64,000 nt of DNA from Kribbella steppae (GCF_004342025.1 NZ_SLWN01000021.1:1-64000), one strand, 5' to 3'; positions 6,906 through 15,998 are shown, counted from the first letter of the stretch. Numbers and translations: made by a program. The notes: generated from the sequence alone by a model not told the origin.

Positions 6906-7922
6906 ATGAGCGCACCGTTCCGGCGGGAGTCCCCGGTCGTCCGCGGCGAGGAGACCCCGCCGCGGCCACACGAGCAGGTCCAGCTCTTCCTGGACAGCTT
7001 CGGATCGTCGCCCGACCCGTGGAGTGCTGACATCGCGACCGTGCGAGCAGATGCGCGAGCGAAGGTCCTAGGGGTGACCGGCGAGCCCTCGCCGGTGGCG
7101 TCCGTCGAGTCGATCGACGCGGACGGCGTACCCGGTCGGCTCTACCGGCCTACCGGCGCGGAAAGAGAAGTGCTGGTCTGGGCGCACGGCGGCGGCTGGA
7201 TTCACGGCGACCTCGACACCGCCGACGGTGTCGCCCGCGCGCTGGCGACGCGGGCTGGCTGCGCGGTCTTGTCGATCGACTACCGGCTCGCACCCGAACA
7301 TCCCTTCCCGGCCGGCTTCGACGACGCTTGGACCGCCATCACCTGGGCACGGCGCACCTTCGACCGTGTGGCTGTAGGTGGCGACAGTTCAGGTGGCAAC
7401 CTCGCCGCGGCGGCGGCACTCAAGGCGCGCGATGAACGCTTCGACCTAGCGGCGCAACTGCTCGTCTACCCGGCGCTCGACAGCCTCCAGGACACCGACT
7501 ACAAGGTCGCGTTCCAGCAGCGGTATGCGCAGTTCGCGGGCCGGTCGGGCTTCGGTTCCAACACCTTGCGGCGGCTCGTCCACATCTGGGAGACCTACGT
7601 CCCCGACCCGGCTGTCCGCAAGGCGTCGTACGCGTCGCCGCTGCATGCCGAGTCCGTGTACGGCGTCGCGCCCGCGACGATCATCACCGCCGAACACGAT
7701 TTCCTCCGCGGCGAGGCCGAGGACTACGCCCGGCGCCTGACGTCGGCCGGCGTACCGGTCGAGGTGCACGAGTACGCCGGCCAGATCCACGGGTTCTTCG
7801 AGATGTTCACCGTCATGACTGACTCGCATCATGCCGTCGGCGTGGCCGGTGACGCCCTCCGCCGCGCCTTCCAGTCCAACCAGCCCAACCAGTCTTCGAA
7901 GGAGATGTCGTGCGATCGCTGA
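6906..7922 (+). CDS. Alpha/beta hydrolase of the hormone-sensitive lipase (acetylesterase) family
   Basis: The 338-residue protein has the HSL-family oxyanion motif HGGGWIHGD and the nucleophile elbow GDSSGGNLAA. EHDFLRGEAEDY and the late His in QIHGFFEMF complete the Ser-Asp-His triad. ATG 6906 follows GAAGGG by 8 nt. Such enzymes hydrolyse short acyl esters, acetylated sugars or lactones in the cytosol. It overlaps the next gene by 13 nt, tying it to the sugar ABC importer, so it may remove acyl groups from the imported substrate (inference). Confidence 0.88.
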   Translation: MSAPFRRESPVVRGEETPPRPHEQVQLFLDSFGSSPDPWSADIATVRADARAKVLGVTGEPSPVASVESIDADGVPGRLYRPTGAEREVLVWAHGGGWIHGDLDTADGVARALATRAGCAVLSIDYRLAPEHPFPAGFDDAWTAITWARRTFDRVAVGGDSSGGNLAAAAALKARDERFDLAAQLLVYPALDSLQDTDYKVAFQQRYAQFAGRSGFGSNTLRRLVHIWETYVPDPAVRKASYASPLHAESVYGVAPATIITAEHDFLRGEAEDYARRLTSAGVPVEVHEYAGQIHGFFEMFTVMTDSHHAVGVAGDALRRAFQSNQPNQSSKEMSCDR

Positions 7923-9265
7923 CGCCGTACCGCAGAATCGTCCAGGCGGCCGCGGTCACCGCGGTATCTGCCCTGCTCCTCACCGCCTGCGCACCCGGCG
8001 GGAACTCCTCAGCCGGCCCGGAGCCGTCCAAGCCGGTGTCGACCGGCGTCGGCAGCGAGCCGGTCACCCTGAGGCTGCTCGTCAACAGCGGCGTCGACGT
8101 TCCGTTCTATACCGCCCTCGGCAAGTTGTTCCACGCCAAGTACGACAACGTCACCGTCAAAGTGGAGAACCAGGACTACGCCACCCTGACCACGAACATC
8201 GCGCACATCCTTGCCGGGAGCAACGTGCCCGACCTGGTCCGCGTCTCGCAGCTCGGCAACCTGATCAAGGACCATCTGTTGACCAACCTCGACCCGTACG
8301 CCGAGGCGTACGGCTGGGACAAGTGGCCGCAGTCGCAGTTCGCCTCCACCCGCGTCGGGCCGGACGGCAAGCAGCGCGGGACGGGCTCGTTGTACGCGGC
8401 CGGGCCCGGGTTCGGCCTGACCGGGGTGTACTACAACAAGTCGCTCGCGCAGCGAATCGGCATGACACAGCCACCGGCGACCGTCGCCGAGTTCGAGCAG
8501 CTGCTCGGCAAGGCGAAGGGCGCGGGGCTGCAGCCGCTCATGATCAACGGCAAGGACGGCGGCAGCGTCTATCCACTGCAGAACCTGGTGATGTCGGCGG
8601 GTGGCGCGCAAGCCGTTCAGGACTGGAACTACGCCAAGCCCGGCGCGAGCATCGACAATGCCGCGACGGTGAAAGGCGCGACGACCCTGCAGCACTGGGG
8701 ACAATCCGGATACCTGCCGGCCGACGTGAACGACATCGACCAGACCCGGGCGCCGGCCGAGTTCCTCAAGGGCAACGGCGTGTTCTTCCCGAGCGGCAAC
8801 TGGCAGGCGCCAGGACTGGACAAGACCGGTGCCGGTCAGTTCGGCTTCTTCCTCTTCCCGCCCGGCGATGCCGGTGGACCGACGTACGCGATGACCGCCG
8901 CCGCCAACCTGGGAATCCCCGCGAAGTCGCCGAATGCCGACGTCGCGGCCGCGTTCCTGGACTTCGTGCAGACCAACTCGCAGGCGCGGCAGGACACGGT
9001 GGCCCTCGGCGGTCTCGTGCCTGCGGGGCCGTCGGACGCCTCGGCTCCGACCGCCGCCAAGGGATCGGCGGTCGCCGCCACCGTCGGTGCGTTTCAGGAG
9101 CTACTGAACCGCAACGGGCTGGTCGGCTTCATGGCTGATGCGACGGCTTCGATCCACGTCAACAGCCTGGTCCCGCAGACGCAGCTGCTGGTGGCAGGCA
9201 AGACGACGCCAGAAGCGTACGCGGCGAAGGTGCAGTCCGATTACGAACGCGACCTCGGGCAATGA
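7910..9265 (+). CDS. ABC importer substrate-binding lipoprotein (sugar type)
   Basis: The 451-residue protein starts with a lipoprotein signal ending LLLTACAPGG, so the mature protein is lipid-anchored at its Cys outside the membrane. The remainder is a family 1 extracellular solute-binding fold with GLQPLMINGKDGGSVYPLQN and FFPSGNWQAPGLD. GTG 7910 overlaps the hydrolase gene end and has AAGGAG upstream. It captures a sugar or oligosaccharide and hands it to the two permeases encoded next. Confidence 0.9.
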   Translation: MRSLTPYRRIVQAAAVTAVSALLLTACAPGGNSSAGPEPSKPVSTGVGSEPVTLRLLVNSGVDVPFYTALGKLFHAKYDNVTVKVENQDYATLTTNIAHILAGSNVPDLVRVSQLGNLIKDHLLTNLDPYAEAYGWDKWPQSQFASTRVGPDGKQRGTGSLYAAGPGFGLTGVYYNKSLAQRIGMTQPPATVAEFEQLLGKAKGAGLQPLMINGKDGGSVYPLQNLVMSAGGAQAVQDWNYAKPGASIDNAATVKGATTLQHWGQSGYLPADVNDIDQTRAPAEFLKGNGVFFPSGNWQAPGLDKTGAGQFGFFLFPPGDAGGPTYAMTAAANLGIPAKSPNADVAAAFLDFVQTNSQARQDTVALGGLVPAGPSDASAPTAAKGSAVAATVGAFQELLNRNGLVGFMADATASIHVNSLVPQTQLLVAGKTTPEAYAAKVQSDYERDLGQ

Positions 9266-10269
9266 TCCCGGCGAATCGTCCCAAGGATCACGCTGTGGCG
9301 AGCATCGTGGTCCCGCCGGTGGTGCACCAGGATTCGCCGACCGCGGACCGGTCGAGTGCATCGGCTGCAACGCAACCCGTCGTACGGCGCCGAACCGCAC
9401 GCCAGCGCAGGCGCCGGAGCTGGAGCGCTCTGCTGTGGGTTGCGCCGGCGTTCGGCATGTACGCCGTGTTCGTGCTGTTCCCGATGGCTCAGTCCGTGCA
9501 GTACTCGTTCTACGACTGGGACGGCATCGGCCCGGCGACGCCGGCCGGGCTGGACAACTGGAAGGCCATCTTCACCCGCCCGGAGCTGCTGAACTCCGTG
9601 CTGCACGCGTTCGTCCTCATCCTCTTCTACACGGTGCTACCGGTCGGGCTCGGCCTGGTCGCGGCCGCGCTCATCCGCGAGCTCCGGCCCGGCGCGTTCA
9701 GTACGACCGCCCGGGTCGTACTGTTCATCCCGCAGGTGCTGCCGCTGGTCGCAGCCGGCATCGCATGGACCTGGATGTACTCCTCGAACGGTCTGGTCAA
9801 CCAGGTCCTGCGGGCGGTAGGGCTCGATCAGCTCACGCGGGCATGGCTCGGTGACTTCACGTTCGCCCTGCCCGCGGTCGGCGTCATCGGAGTCTGGGTC
9901 ATGCTCGGCTTCTGCACGGTGCTGCTGCTCGCAGGCATCGGCAAGATCGATCCGGCTCTGTACGAAGCCGCCCGGCTGGACGGCGCAGGGCGGATCAGCG
10001 AGTTCTTCGCCGTGACACTCCCCGGGCTGCGGCGGGAAATCGTCGTGTGTACGACGTTCACCATCATCGCGGCACTGGCGAGCTTCGATGTCATCCAGAT
10101 CGCGACGCAGGGCGGCCCTGGCTACCAGACGATGGTGCCCGGCGTGCAGATCTACCGGCTGACGTTCCTCCAGCAGCACGTCGGTCAGGCCTCGGCACTC
10201 GCGGTCTTCCTGGCCGTCCTCGTGCTGGTGGTCATCTGGCCGATCCAGCGTCTCGGGAGGGAGAAATGA
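9262..10269 (+). CDS. ABC sugar permease, MalF type
   Basis: The 335-residue protein has six predicted membrane helices after an Arg-rich cytosolic start (RRRTARQRRRRSW). The EAA loop YEAARLDGAGRISEFFAVTL, which contacts the ATPase, is intact. Its ATG overlaps the binding-protein stop (ATGA). It pairs with the next permease to form the membrane channel. Confidence 0.92.
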   Translation: MIPANRPKDHAVASIVVPPVVHQDSPTADRSSASAATQPVVRRRTARQRRRRSWSALLWVAPAFGMYAVFVLFPMAQSVQYSFYDWDGIGPATPAGLDNWKAIFTRPELLNSVLHAFVLILFYTVLPVGLGLVAAALIRELRPGAFSTTARVVLFIPQVLPLVAAGIAWTWMYSSNGLVNQVLRAVGLDQLTRAWLGDFTFALPAVGVIGVWVMLGFCTVLLLAGIGKIDPALYEAARLDGAGRISEFFAVTLPGLRREIVVCTTFTIIAALASFDVIQIATQGGPGYQTMVPGVQIYRLTFLQQHVGQASALAVFLAVLVLVVIWPIQRLGREK

Positions 10270-11090
10270 CGACATCCGGGGTTGCCGATCGGGTCACGCG
10301 CACCGCCATCCTGCTCGCTCTGATGCTGTTCGCGATCGTGCCGCTGCTGAGCATGCTCACCACGGCGCTCGCAGCTCCGGGCAGCACGCCCCAAGGGCTC
10401 AGCTGGCCGGGCGACCCGCACTGGCAGAATTTCGTGGACGCGTGGAGCGCGGCGAACTTCCTCGCCCTGCTCCGCTCGAGCACGCTGATCGTGCTGGGTG
10501 TCGTCCCGGCCACGGTCGCTATGGCCACCGCCGCGGGCTACGCCCTCGCCCAGCTGAACGTTCCGTTCGGCAAGGCGATCTACGGACTTCTGCTCATTGG
10601 ACTCACCCTGCCGTTCGAGGCTCTCATCACCCCGCTGTACTACGACCTCCAGAGCATGGGCCTGCTCGGAACGCGGCTGGCGATCGTACTGCCGCTGATC
10701 GGACTACTCATGCCGTTCGGCGTCTTCTGGATGCGCGCGCACTTCCTCGGCGCCGAGCCGGCGCTCACCGAAGCCGCGAAGGTCGACGGCGCCAATGCCT
10801 GGCAGACGTTCCGCCGGGTCCACCTGCCACTCGCCACCTCCGCGTGGTCCGCGCTGGCCGTCCTCTTCTTCCTCGCCAGCTGGAACCAGTACCTGCTGCC
10901 CCTCGTCCTCGTCGACGACCCGACGAAGCGAACCGTGGCCGGGGGACTGGGCGCCTTCCAGGGCCAGTACGGCACCGACATCGTGCTGCTGTCCGCCGGA
11001 TCGCTGCTGATCATCCTGCCCTCGCTGGTGATCTTCCTGATCTTCCAGCGCAACTTCGTCAAGGCGCTGATGCAGGGAGCCGTGAAGTGA
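10266..11090 (+). CDS. ABC sugar permease, MalG type
   Basis: The 274-residue membrane protein has the MalG-type EAA loop TEAAKVDGANAWQTFRRVHL and the C-terminal LIFQRNFVKALMQGAVK typical of carbohydrate uptake subfamily 1. ATG 10266 overlaps the previous stop. No ATP-binding subunit follows. In actinobacteria such importers are often energised by a shared MsiK-type ATPase encoded elsewhere. Confidence 0.92.
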   Translation: MTTSGVADRVTRTAILLALMLFAIVPLLSMLTTALAAPGSTPQGLSWPGDPHWQNFVDAWSAANFLALLRSSTLIVLGVVPATVAMATAAGYALAQLNVPFGKAIYGLLLIGLTLPFEALITPLYYDLQSMGLLGTRLAIVLPLIGLLMPFGVFWMRAHFLGAEPALTEAAKVDGANAWQTFRRVHLPLATSAWSALAVLFFLASWNQYLLPLVLVDDPTKRTVAGGLGAFQGQYGTDIVLLSAGSLLIILPSLVIFLIFQRNFVKALMQGAVK

Positions 11091-11119
11091 CGACAACCGC
11101 GCTACACCGAAAGGATCAG

Positions 11120-12058
11120 ATGCATCCCGTACCCCACCGCAGCATCGTCGTCGCGCCTGCGACCTCACAGCTCGAGGAGATCGAGGTTCGCCCGCCCGGG
11201 CAAGGCGAATTGCTGATCCAGGTGATCGCGAACGGCCTGTGCGCCAGTGAGCTGCCGACCTGGTTGCACGGGCCGCCCGATGACACCCCGACAGCCCTCG
11301 GCCATGAGCCGGTCGGCCGCGTCGTCGAGGTCGGCGGCGGCGTCCACACGATCGCGATCGGCGACATCGTCACCGGCCGCTGGGACGAGTCGTTCGCCGA
11401 ACTGATCGTCGTACCGGCCGAGTACGCCGTCGTCGTACCGCCCGGACTCAGCTACGAGGCCGGCATCGGCGAGCCACTCGGTTGCGTCGTCGAGGCATTG
11501 CGCCGCGCCCGGCTGGACACCGGCGATCGCGTCGCCGTGATCGGAGCCGGTTTCATGGGCCTGTGCCTGATCCAACTCCTCGCCACCAGCCCCATCGGCG
11601 AGCTCGTCGCGATCGACGTACGAGACGACGCGAAGCAGGCCTCGCTGGCGTACGGCGCCTCCACCGCGGGCAACCCCGAGGACATGGATCAGATGAACGA
11701 CGCTTTCGACGTTGTCTTCGAGGTGAGCGGCACTCAGAACGGGCTCGACCTGGCTACCTCGCTGACACGACCGGGCGGCATGCTCGACATCGTCGGCTAC
11801 CACCAGGGCACACGCACGGTCGACATGCAGACCTGGAACTGGAAGGCCCTCGACGTCGTCAACGGACACGTCCGGAACCAGCGGCAACTCACCGACAGCA
11901 TCCGGCGCGGCCTCGACATCGCCGCCAGCGGCCGCATCGACTATGCGTCGCTCTTCACCCACCGCTACCCGCTGATCGACCTCGACCAGGCCTACACCGA
12001 CCTACGCACCAAACCCGACGGCTTCATCAAAGCCCTCATCCTGATAAACGAGCCATGA
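11120..12058 (+). CDS. Zinc-type (sorbitol/threonine dehydrogenase-like) dehydrogenase
   Basis: The 312-residue medium-chain dehydrogenase has GLCASELPTW at the catalytic-zinc Cys, LGHEPVGRVVEVG with the conserved GHE, and the Rossmann motif VIGAGFMGLCLIQLL. It lacks the four-Cys structural-zinc lobe. ATG 11120 has AAGGA 4 nt upstream; GTG 11087, overlapping the permease stop and with GGGAG upstream, is a real alternative. As the last gene of the importer operon it probably oxidises the imported sugar or polyol. Confidence 0.82.
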   Translation: MHPVPHRSIVVAPATSQLEEIEVRPPGQGELLIQVIANGLCASELPTWLHGPPDDTPTALGHEPVGRVVEVGGGVHTIAIGDIVTGRWDESFAELIVVPAEYAVVVPPGLSYEAGIGEPLGCVVEALRRARLDTGDRVAVIGAGFMGLCLIQLLATSPIGELVAIDVRDDAKQASLAYGASTAGNPEDMDQMNDAFDVVFEVSGTQNGLDLATSLTRPGGMLDIVGYHQGTRTVDMQTWNWKALDVVNGHVRNQRQLTDSIRRGLDIAASGRIDYASLFTHRYPLIDLDQAYTDLRTKPDGFIKALILINEP

Positions 12059-12149
12059 CGAGCCCTGAGCGACGCGCCCAGCGCAGGTCAGCTGAGGTTC
12101 ACTCCGGGAAGTCGGTCCCGTTCAACTGGCATCTCGACGACGTCGAGAG

Positions 12150-12200
12150 GTGCGGAGTCACAATTCGCGGGTTTGGGTTCGAGTCCCACGGGGGCCTACG
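12150..12200 (+). other. tRNA 3'-end-like remnant
   Basis: GGGTTCGAGTCCC has the form of a tRNA T-arm (GTTCGA loop) and is followed by GGGGGCC, like an acceptor 3' strand. No matching 5' acceptor or D-arm lies upstream. A strong hairpin follows at 12206, as after a tRNA gene. It may be the 3' remnant left by an integrating element. T-stem pairing is imperfect, so this is tentative. Confidence 0.3.
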
Positions 12201-12205
12201 AAGCT

Positions 12206-12233
12206 CGAATCGCCCTTAAAATAAGGCGATTCG
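12206..12233 (+). terminator. Strong hairpin, probable terminator
   Basis: CGAATCGCC (12206-12214) pairs with GGCGATTCG (12225-12233) across an AT-rich loop that can add TTA/TAA pairs. It is the strongest stem between the dehydrogenase gene and the next gene. The rest of 12234-12513 shows no convincing coding region. Confidence 0.5.
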
Positions 12234-12513
12234 TGGGCGATGGTAAGTTCCGCTGGAGACACCCAGAGCGGCGGCATGGGATCAAACGTGGTGCGAATCG
12301 CTGCCGGGATTCGAGGCAGCTCATCGCCTCGTGCTGAGGAAGACTCCAGCGAGGCGGACGAGGAGGAGGTATCCCAAACAGCCCGGAGCCTGACCCGGCG
12401 CGCTCGACAACTCGAGGAAGAGGGCGCGCCCCCACATTCCGGTCTTTGCTTCGATAGTGAACAGTGCGGCAGGCGAGCATTCCTGGCGGTATCGGTATTG
12501 AGAGGCTGTCGGT

Positions 12514-13260
12514 GTGACCGGCGTTGTGGATCAGTGTCTGTGGGTCTCCCCAAGTGAGGTGAGTCCGCGGCTGGCTGAGACGTCGGCCCAGCGGTTCGCG
12601 CGGTCGATTGCGGACCGCTGCCAGGTTGAGGTCATCGGGTTGCGGGTGTGGGGGCTGGGCCTGTCCGACCCGTATGACCTGACGACCGAGGTCGCCGCGG
12701 TCGAGCAGGCAGCTGCCGACCTGGGCTGGAGCCGCTATCACCTGGTCGGGTTCTCAGCCGGGGCCACCGTGGCATTTGTTTCGGCCCGTGCCAACCCTCG
12801 CGCTGTCCGCACCGTTGCCGGCTTCGAACCGGCCACGATCGGCGACGATGGCTGGAGCCCGGTGGAGACGCGGTGGCGCCGCGACCTGGCTCGCGTCCGC
12901 CAGTTGGTGCCGCGGCAGCGGCAGCAAGCCTTCCGGCGCCTGCTCATGGCACCAGGTCAGGCGGTGCCGTCCAACCTGCCTGCGCCCCCAATCTGGGACG
13001 CGCGCACGGACAGGCTGGAGGACGTGCTGGCCGATGTCGGGTTTCTCAGCGCGGACCTCGCCGGCGTGACCCAACCGGCGCTGATCTCGTCCGGTGCCCT
13101 GAGCAACCCGAGGTTCGCCCGGCTCGCCGAACGATTGGTCGATGTGCTGCCGCACGCAGAGTCTGTGCTCTTCGAAGGGTGCAGCCATTTGGCGCCTCCG
13201 CACCGTGTCGCTCGACACCAGTTCGCCGACGAATTGATCAAGTTGTGGGGCCGGGGCTGA
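12514..13260 (+). CDS. Alpha/beta hydrolase
   Basis: The 248-residue protein has the nucleophile elbow GFSAGATVAF at about residue 88 and a C-terminal GCSHLAPP with the likely catalytic His. The N-terminal strands are short, and the oxyanion region near GLRVWGLGLSDPY is recognisable. GTG 12514 has AGAGG 8 nt upstream. It is probably a cytosolic esterase or lactonase of unknown substrate. It stands alone, with about 450 bp of non-coding DNA before it. Confidence 0.75.
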   Translation: MTGVVDQCLWVSPSEVSPRLAETSAQRFARSIADRCQVEVIGLRVWGLGLSDPYDLTTEVAAVEQAAADLGWSRYHLVGFSAGATVAFVSARANPRAVRTVAGFEPATIGDDGWSPVETRWRRDLARVRQLVPRQRQQAFRRLLMAPGQAVPSNLPAPPIWDARTDRLEDVLADVGFLSADLAGVTQPALISSGALSNPRFARLAERLVDVLPHAESVLFEGCSHLAPPHRVARHQFADELIKLWGRG

Positions 13261-13321
13261 GTTCACGAGTGTTCGAGGCCTGGACGAGGCGCTAGTCATC
13301 GGCTCTTGTCCACGGCCGCAC

Positions 13322-14425
13322 GTGCGTGCGAGCGTCGTACTCATGGGGGCCGGCACGGGTAGCACGCCACCACTCCAGACCAGGAGGCACCTTGCGGCCG
13401 CGGTTGGGTACCGCGATGGGTTGGTCGCTGGGCTGATCGTTGTGATGACGTTGTCCGCCGTCGGATGCCGAGGCACGGCACCGTCCGGGGGAGGTTCTGC
13501 CGCTGAGCCCGCGTCAACCGCCTCCGTGTCTCTGCCGCGGCCGAGCGTGCCACTACCGGCAACAGGCACCGCGCGGATCGTCAGTACCCACTTGGTGAGG
13601 GGCCGCGTCTGGGATATCACGGTGCGGTCGCCGGCGATCGGAGCGGACGTACATGTGCGGCTGCTGCTGCCCGGCCGGTTCACCAGCGCCCCGGCCCGAC
13701 GATGGCCGGCGCTGTACCTGCTTCACGGATGTTGTGACAGTTACCTCAGTTGGACCAGGTCGACCGATATCGAGCGTCTCTCGAGAGACCTAGATGCGCT
13801 GGTCGTGATGCCGGATGGCGGGAAGGCAGGGTTCTACTCCGACTGGATATCCGGACCGCATTGGGAGACCTTCCACCTTCGAGAGCTGCCAGGTTTGCTC
13901 AAGGAGCGTTTTCGGGCGAGTGACCGGCGCGCGGTTGCGGGGGTTTCGATGGGCGGGCTCGGGGCGCTGGGTTACGCTGCTCGCCACCCGGGAATGTTCA
14001 CCGTGGCGGCCTCTTTCAGCGGCATCGTCAACACCCGCCTCGCCCCGCAGGAGTCGCAGGCGTATCTGGGGCTGCTGCAGTCACAAGGCGAGGACCCGTA
14101 CGGGCTGTGGGGAGACCCGGGTCCCGATGTGGACGTCTGGCGGGCGCACAACCCCTACGACCTCGCGGCGGGGCTGGCAGGCACCCGGCTGTACATCTCC
14201 GCCGGATCGGGCCACCCTGGCCCCCTCGACTCGGCTGACGCGACCGCCGACCAGATCGAAATCGCTATCCGGGCCGAGAACGAGGTGTTCGTCAAGCGCG
14301 TGCGTGCGCTCCACCTCGACGCCCAAATTGACCTGTATTCGCCCGGCACCCACAACTGGGTCTACTGGCAGCAGGAACTCCACAAGGCGTGGCCGCTGCT
14401 CAGCGACGGGCTCCACGACGGCTGA
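13322..14425 (+). CDS. Secreted or lipid-anchored esterase (esterase D/antigen 85 superfamily)
   Basis: This protein of up to 367 residues has the PF00756-type fold: LYLLHGCCDSYLSW, VVMPDGGKAGFYSDW, the nucleophile elbow GVSMGGLGALGYAARHP and a C-terminal GTHNWVYWQQEL with the catalytic His. A hydrophobic stretch LIVVMTLSAVGC looks like a lipoprotein signal, which would place the enzyme outside the membrane. GTG 13322 is the longest start; a later TTG or GTG just before the hydrophobic stretch is equally likely. Relatives include S-formylglutathione hydrolases and mycolyltransferases. No mycolate genes are nearby, so a general esterase is more likely. Confidence 0.8.
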   Translation: MRASVVLMGAGTGSTPPLQTRRHLAAAVGYRDGLVAGLIVVMTLSAVGCRGTAPSGGGSAAEPASTASVSLPRPSVPLPATGTARIVSTHLVRGRVWDITVRSPAIGADVHVRLLLPGRFTSAPARRWPALYLLHGCCDSYLSWTRSTDIERLSRDLDALVVMPDGGKAGFYSDWISGPHWETFHLRELPGLLKERFRASDRRAVAGVSMGGLGALGYAARHPGMFTVAASFSGIVNTRLAPQESQAYLGLLQSQGEDPYGLWGDPGPDVDVWRAHNPYDLAAGLAGTRLYISAGSGHPGPLDSADATADQIEIAIRAENEVFVKRVRALHLDAQIDLYSPGTHNWVYWQQELHKAWPLLSDGLHDG

Positions 14426-14794
14426 CAAGCTCGCTGTCTTGCACTGCCACCTCCTCCTCCAGCGCTCGCGCCGCCCGAATCGGCACGCAGCGACTCGAAC
14501 CCCGATCCTGATGTCTGTAGCCCAAGCTTTGCTGTCAGTCGGGCAACGGCTCCGACCACCGCGCAAAGCCCTACGGTGGAGGCGCCTCGCCGCCTATATC
14601 GCCAAGCTGCGCAGGCTCAACCAATCCACTGCGCGTTAATCGCGGAGTATCGCAAGCGGCGGTAGAACTCGTACAGTCCGTCGAAGAGTGGCCAGGTGAT
14701 GGCGAGGATCTCGAGACCATGGGATGCCCTTTCGGTGTTGACTGAGTCGCGGCTGAGCCGTATTCGGGGAACTGCGCCAGGATGCGTTGGATGG
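14426..14794. other. Intergenic region with no supported gene
   Basis: This 369-bp stretch lies between two convergent genes. I see no domain in any frame. A minus-strand run reading GLYEFYRRLRYSAINAQWIG near 14640 could be a tail of a transposase, but nothing else supports it. Confidence 0.4.
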
Positions 14795-15667
14795 TCAGAA
14801 GGCGCGCGCGGCCGGGGGCAGGCCGGGGAAGTCGGCTGCTTCGCTGACGGCGGCCCACTTGCGGACGTCGTCGAGGTCGCGTTGGTAGACGCGGGTGAGG
14901 TTGCGGACGGCTTCGGCCCCGAGCGGCAACCGCAGTGGCGCATCGGGGGTGCCGAGCATGTCGCGGATCGCGAGTGCAGCCTGGTCCGGGTCACCTTCCT
15001 GGATGCCGTCGGCTTCGGCCATGTTGGTGCGCACTGCGCCGATGACCTCGTCGTACGTTGCGTCCTGCGCTGCGGTGTTGAGTACGTCGGATGCGTTGAA
15101 TCCGGTGCGGAAGCGGCTGGGTTCGACGATCAGCACGCGGATGCCGAACGGTTCGACCTCGCCCGAGAGGGCTTCGGACCAGCCTTCCAGGGCGAACTTG
15201 CCGGCCGAGTAGCTGCCGACCGCGGGGAACGACATCCGTCCTCCCTGGCTGCTCATCTGCACGATCGCCCCCGAACGGCGCTGCCTCATATGCGGGAGCA
15301 CCGCTCGGACGTAGGCGGCGGGGCCGAACAGGTGCTGGTCGAGCATGTCCCGCAGCTCGTCGTCCGTGACTTCCTCTGCGGCGCCGACCTGCCCGGCACC
15401 GGCGTTGTTGACCAGCACGTCGACCCGCCCGAACACGTCCAAGGCGCGCTGTACGACCTCAGTGGCCGCGGGCGTGTTACGTACGTCGTGCTCGATCGCC
15501 AGAAGTTGATCGCCGTACTCAGCCTTGAGTGCGTCGAAGCGGTCGGCGCGACGTGCCGTCCCGACGACCCGCTCCCCGGCCTTCAGCGCAGCTTCGGCCA
15601 GCGCCAATCCAAGACCTGAGCTCGCGCCGGTGATGATCCAGGTCCTGCTGTCGTTTGTCGTAGTCAT
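14795..15667 (-). CDS. SDR-family oxidoreductase
   Basis: The 290-residue protein is a classical short-chain dehydrogenase: TGASSGLGLALAEAAL binds the cofactor, VNNAGAGQVG follows, and SYSAGKFALEGW carries the catalytic Tyr-x3-Lys. The early Arg residues (GTARRADRF) suggest NADP(H). ATG 15667 has no ribosome site, but a -10-like hexamer lies about 10 bp upstream on the minus strand, so the message is probably leaderless. It diverges from a truncated SDR over a 31-bp perfect inverted repeat. Confidence 0.88.
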   Translation of the reverse strand: MTTTNDSRTWIITGASSGLGLALAEAALKAGERVVGTARRADRFDALKAEYGDQLLAIEHDVRNTPAATEVVQRALDVFGRVDVLVNNAGAGQVGAAEEVTDDELRDMLDQHLFGPAAYVRAVLPHMRQRRSGAIVQMSSQGGRMSFPAVGSYSAGKFALEGWSEALSGEVEPFGIRVLIVEPSRFRTGFNASDVLNTAAQDATYDEVIGAVRTNMAEADGIQEGDPDQAALAIRDMLGTPDAPLRLPLGAEAVRNLTRVYQRDLDDVRKWAAVSEAADFPGLPPAARAF

Positions 15668-15674
15668 GATCGAG

Positions 15675-15760
15675 ACGGTAGAGCTTCGAGCGCGCTCAAA
15701 CGCAAACCCGAAACCAGCGCCACCGAGGCTTGCGTTTGAGCGCGCTCGAAGCTCTACCGT
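15675..15760. repeat. 31-bp perfect inverted repeat carrying a divergent promoter/operator
   Basis: The arm 15675-15705 is the exact reverse complement of 15730-15760, separated by 24 bp. Each arm contains TTCGAGCGCGCTCAAA or its complement, built on the palindrome GAGCGCGCTC, a likely TetR-type operator. TTGCGT (15730-15735) and TCTACC (15753-15758) sit 17 bp apart and could be -35 and -10 elements. The mirror copy serves the minus-strand SDR. In both directions the predicted start lies within about 10 nt of the start codon. Confidence 0.7.
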
Positions 15761-15767
15761 CGCGGCC

Positions 15768-15998
15768 ATGACGACGAAGACCTGGCTCATCACCGGCGCG
15801 TCGCGTGGCTTCGGGCTCGCGGAAGCGGCGCTTGCTGCGGGCAACAACGTGGTGGCGGCCGTACGCCGTCCCGCGGACGTGGCCGGGAGTCAGGATGGGC
15901 GGACGTCAGTTCCCGGGCTCGCGGCGCCTCGTCCGCTGACTCGTAGATGTACGCACGCGCGGAGCGCGGCCTCTGCCTCGGCGGTGCCGGTGCAGTAG
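15768..15998 (+). pseudogene. SDR-family oxidoreductase, truncated after the cofactor motif
   Basis: ATG 15768 starts TKTWLITGASRGFG, then AEAALAAGNNVVAAVRRPAD, the first beta-alpha-beta unit of a classical SDR. Three residues normally found between GFG and LAEAAL are missing. After about 45 residues all SDR similarity ends and the frame runs into unrelated sequence. It shares its promoter architecture with the intact SDR opposite. Confidence 0.7.

Noticed and set aside
14490..14520. A GGGTTCGAGTC-like string on the minus strand resembling a tRNA T-arm
   Set aside because: The flanking bases do not pair as a T-stem and no acceptor or D-arm is present; probably chance.
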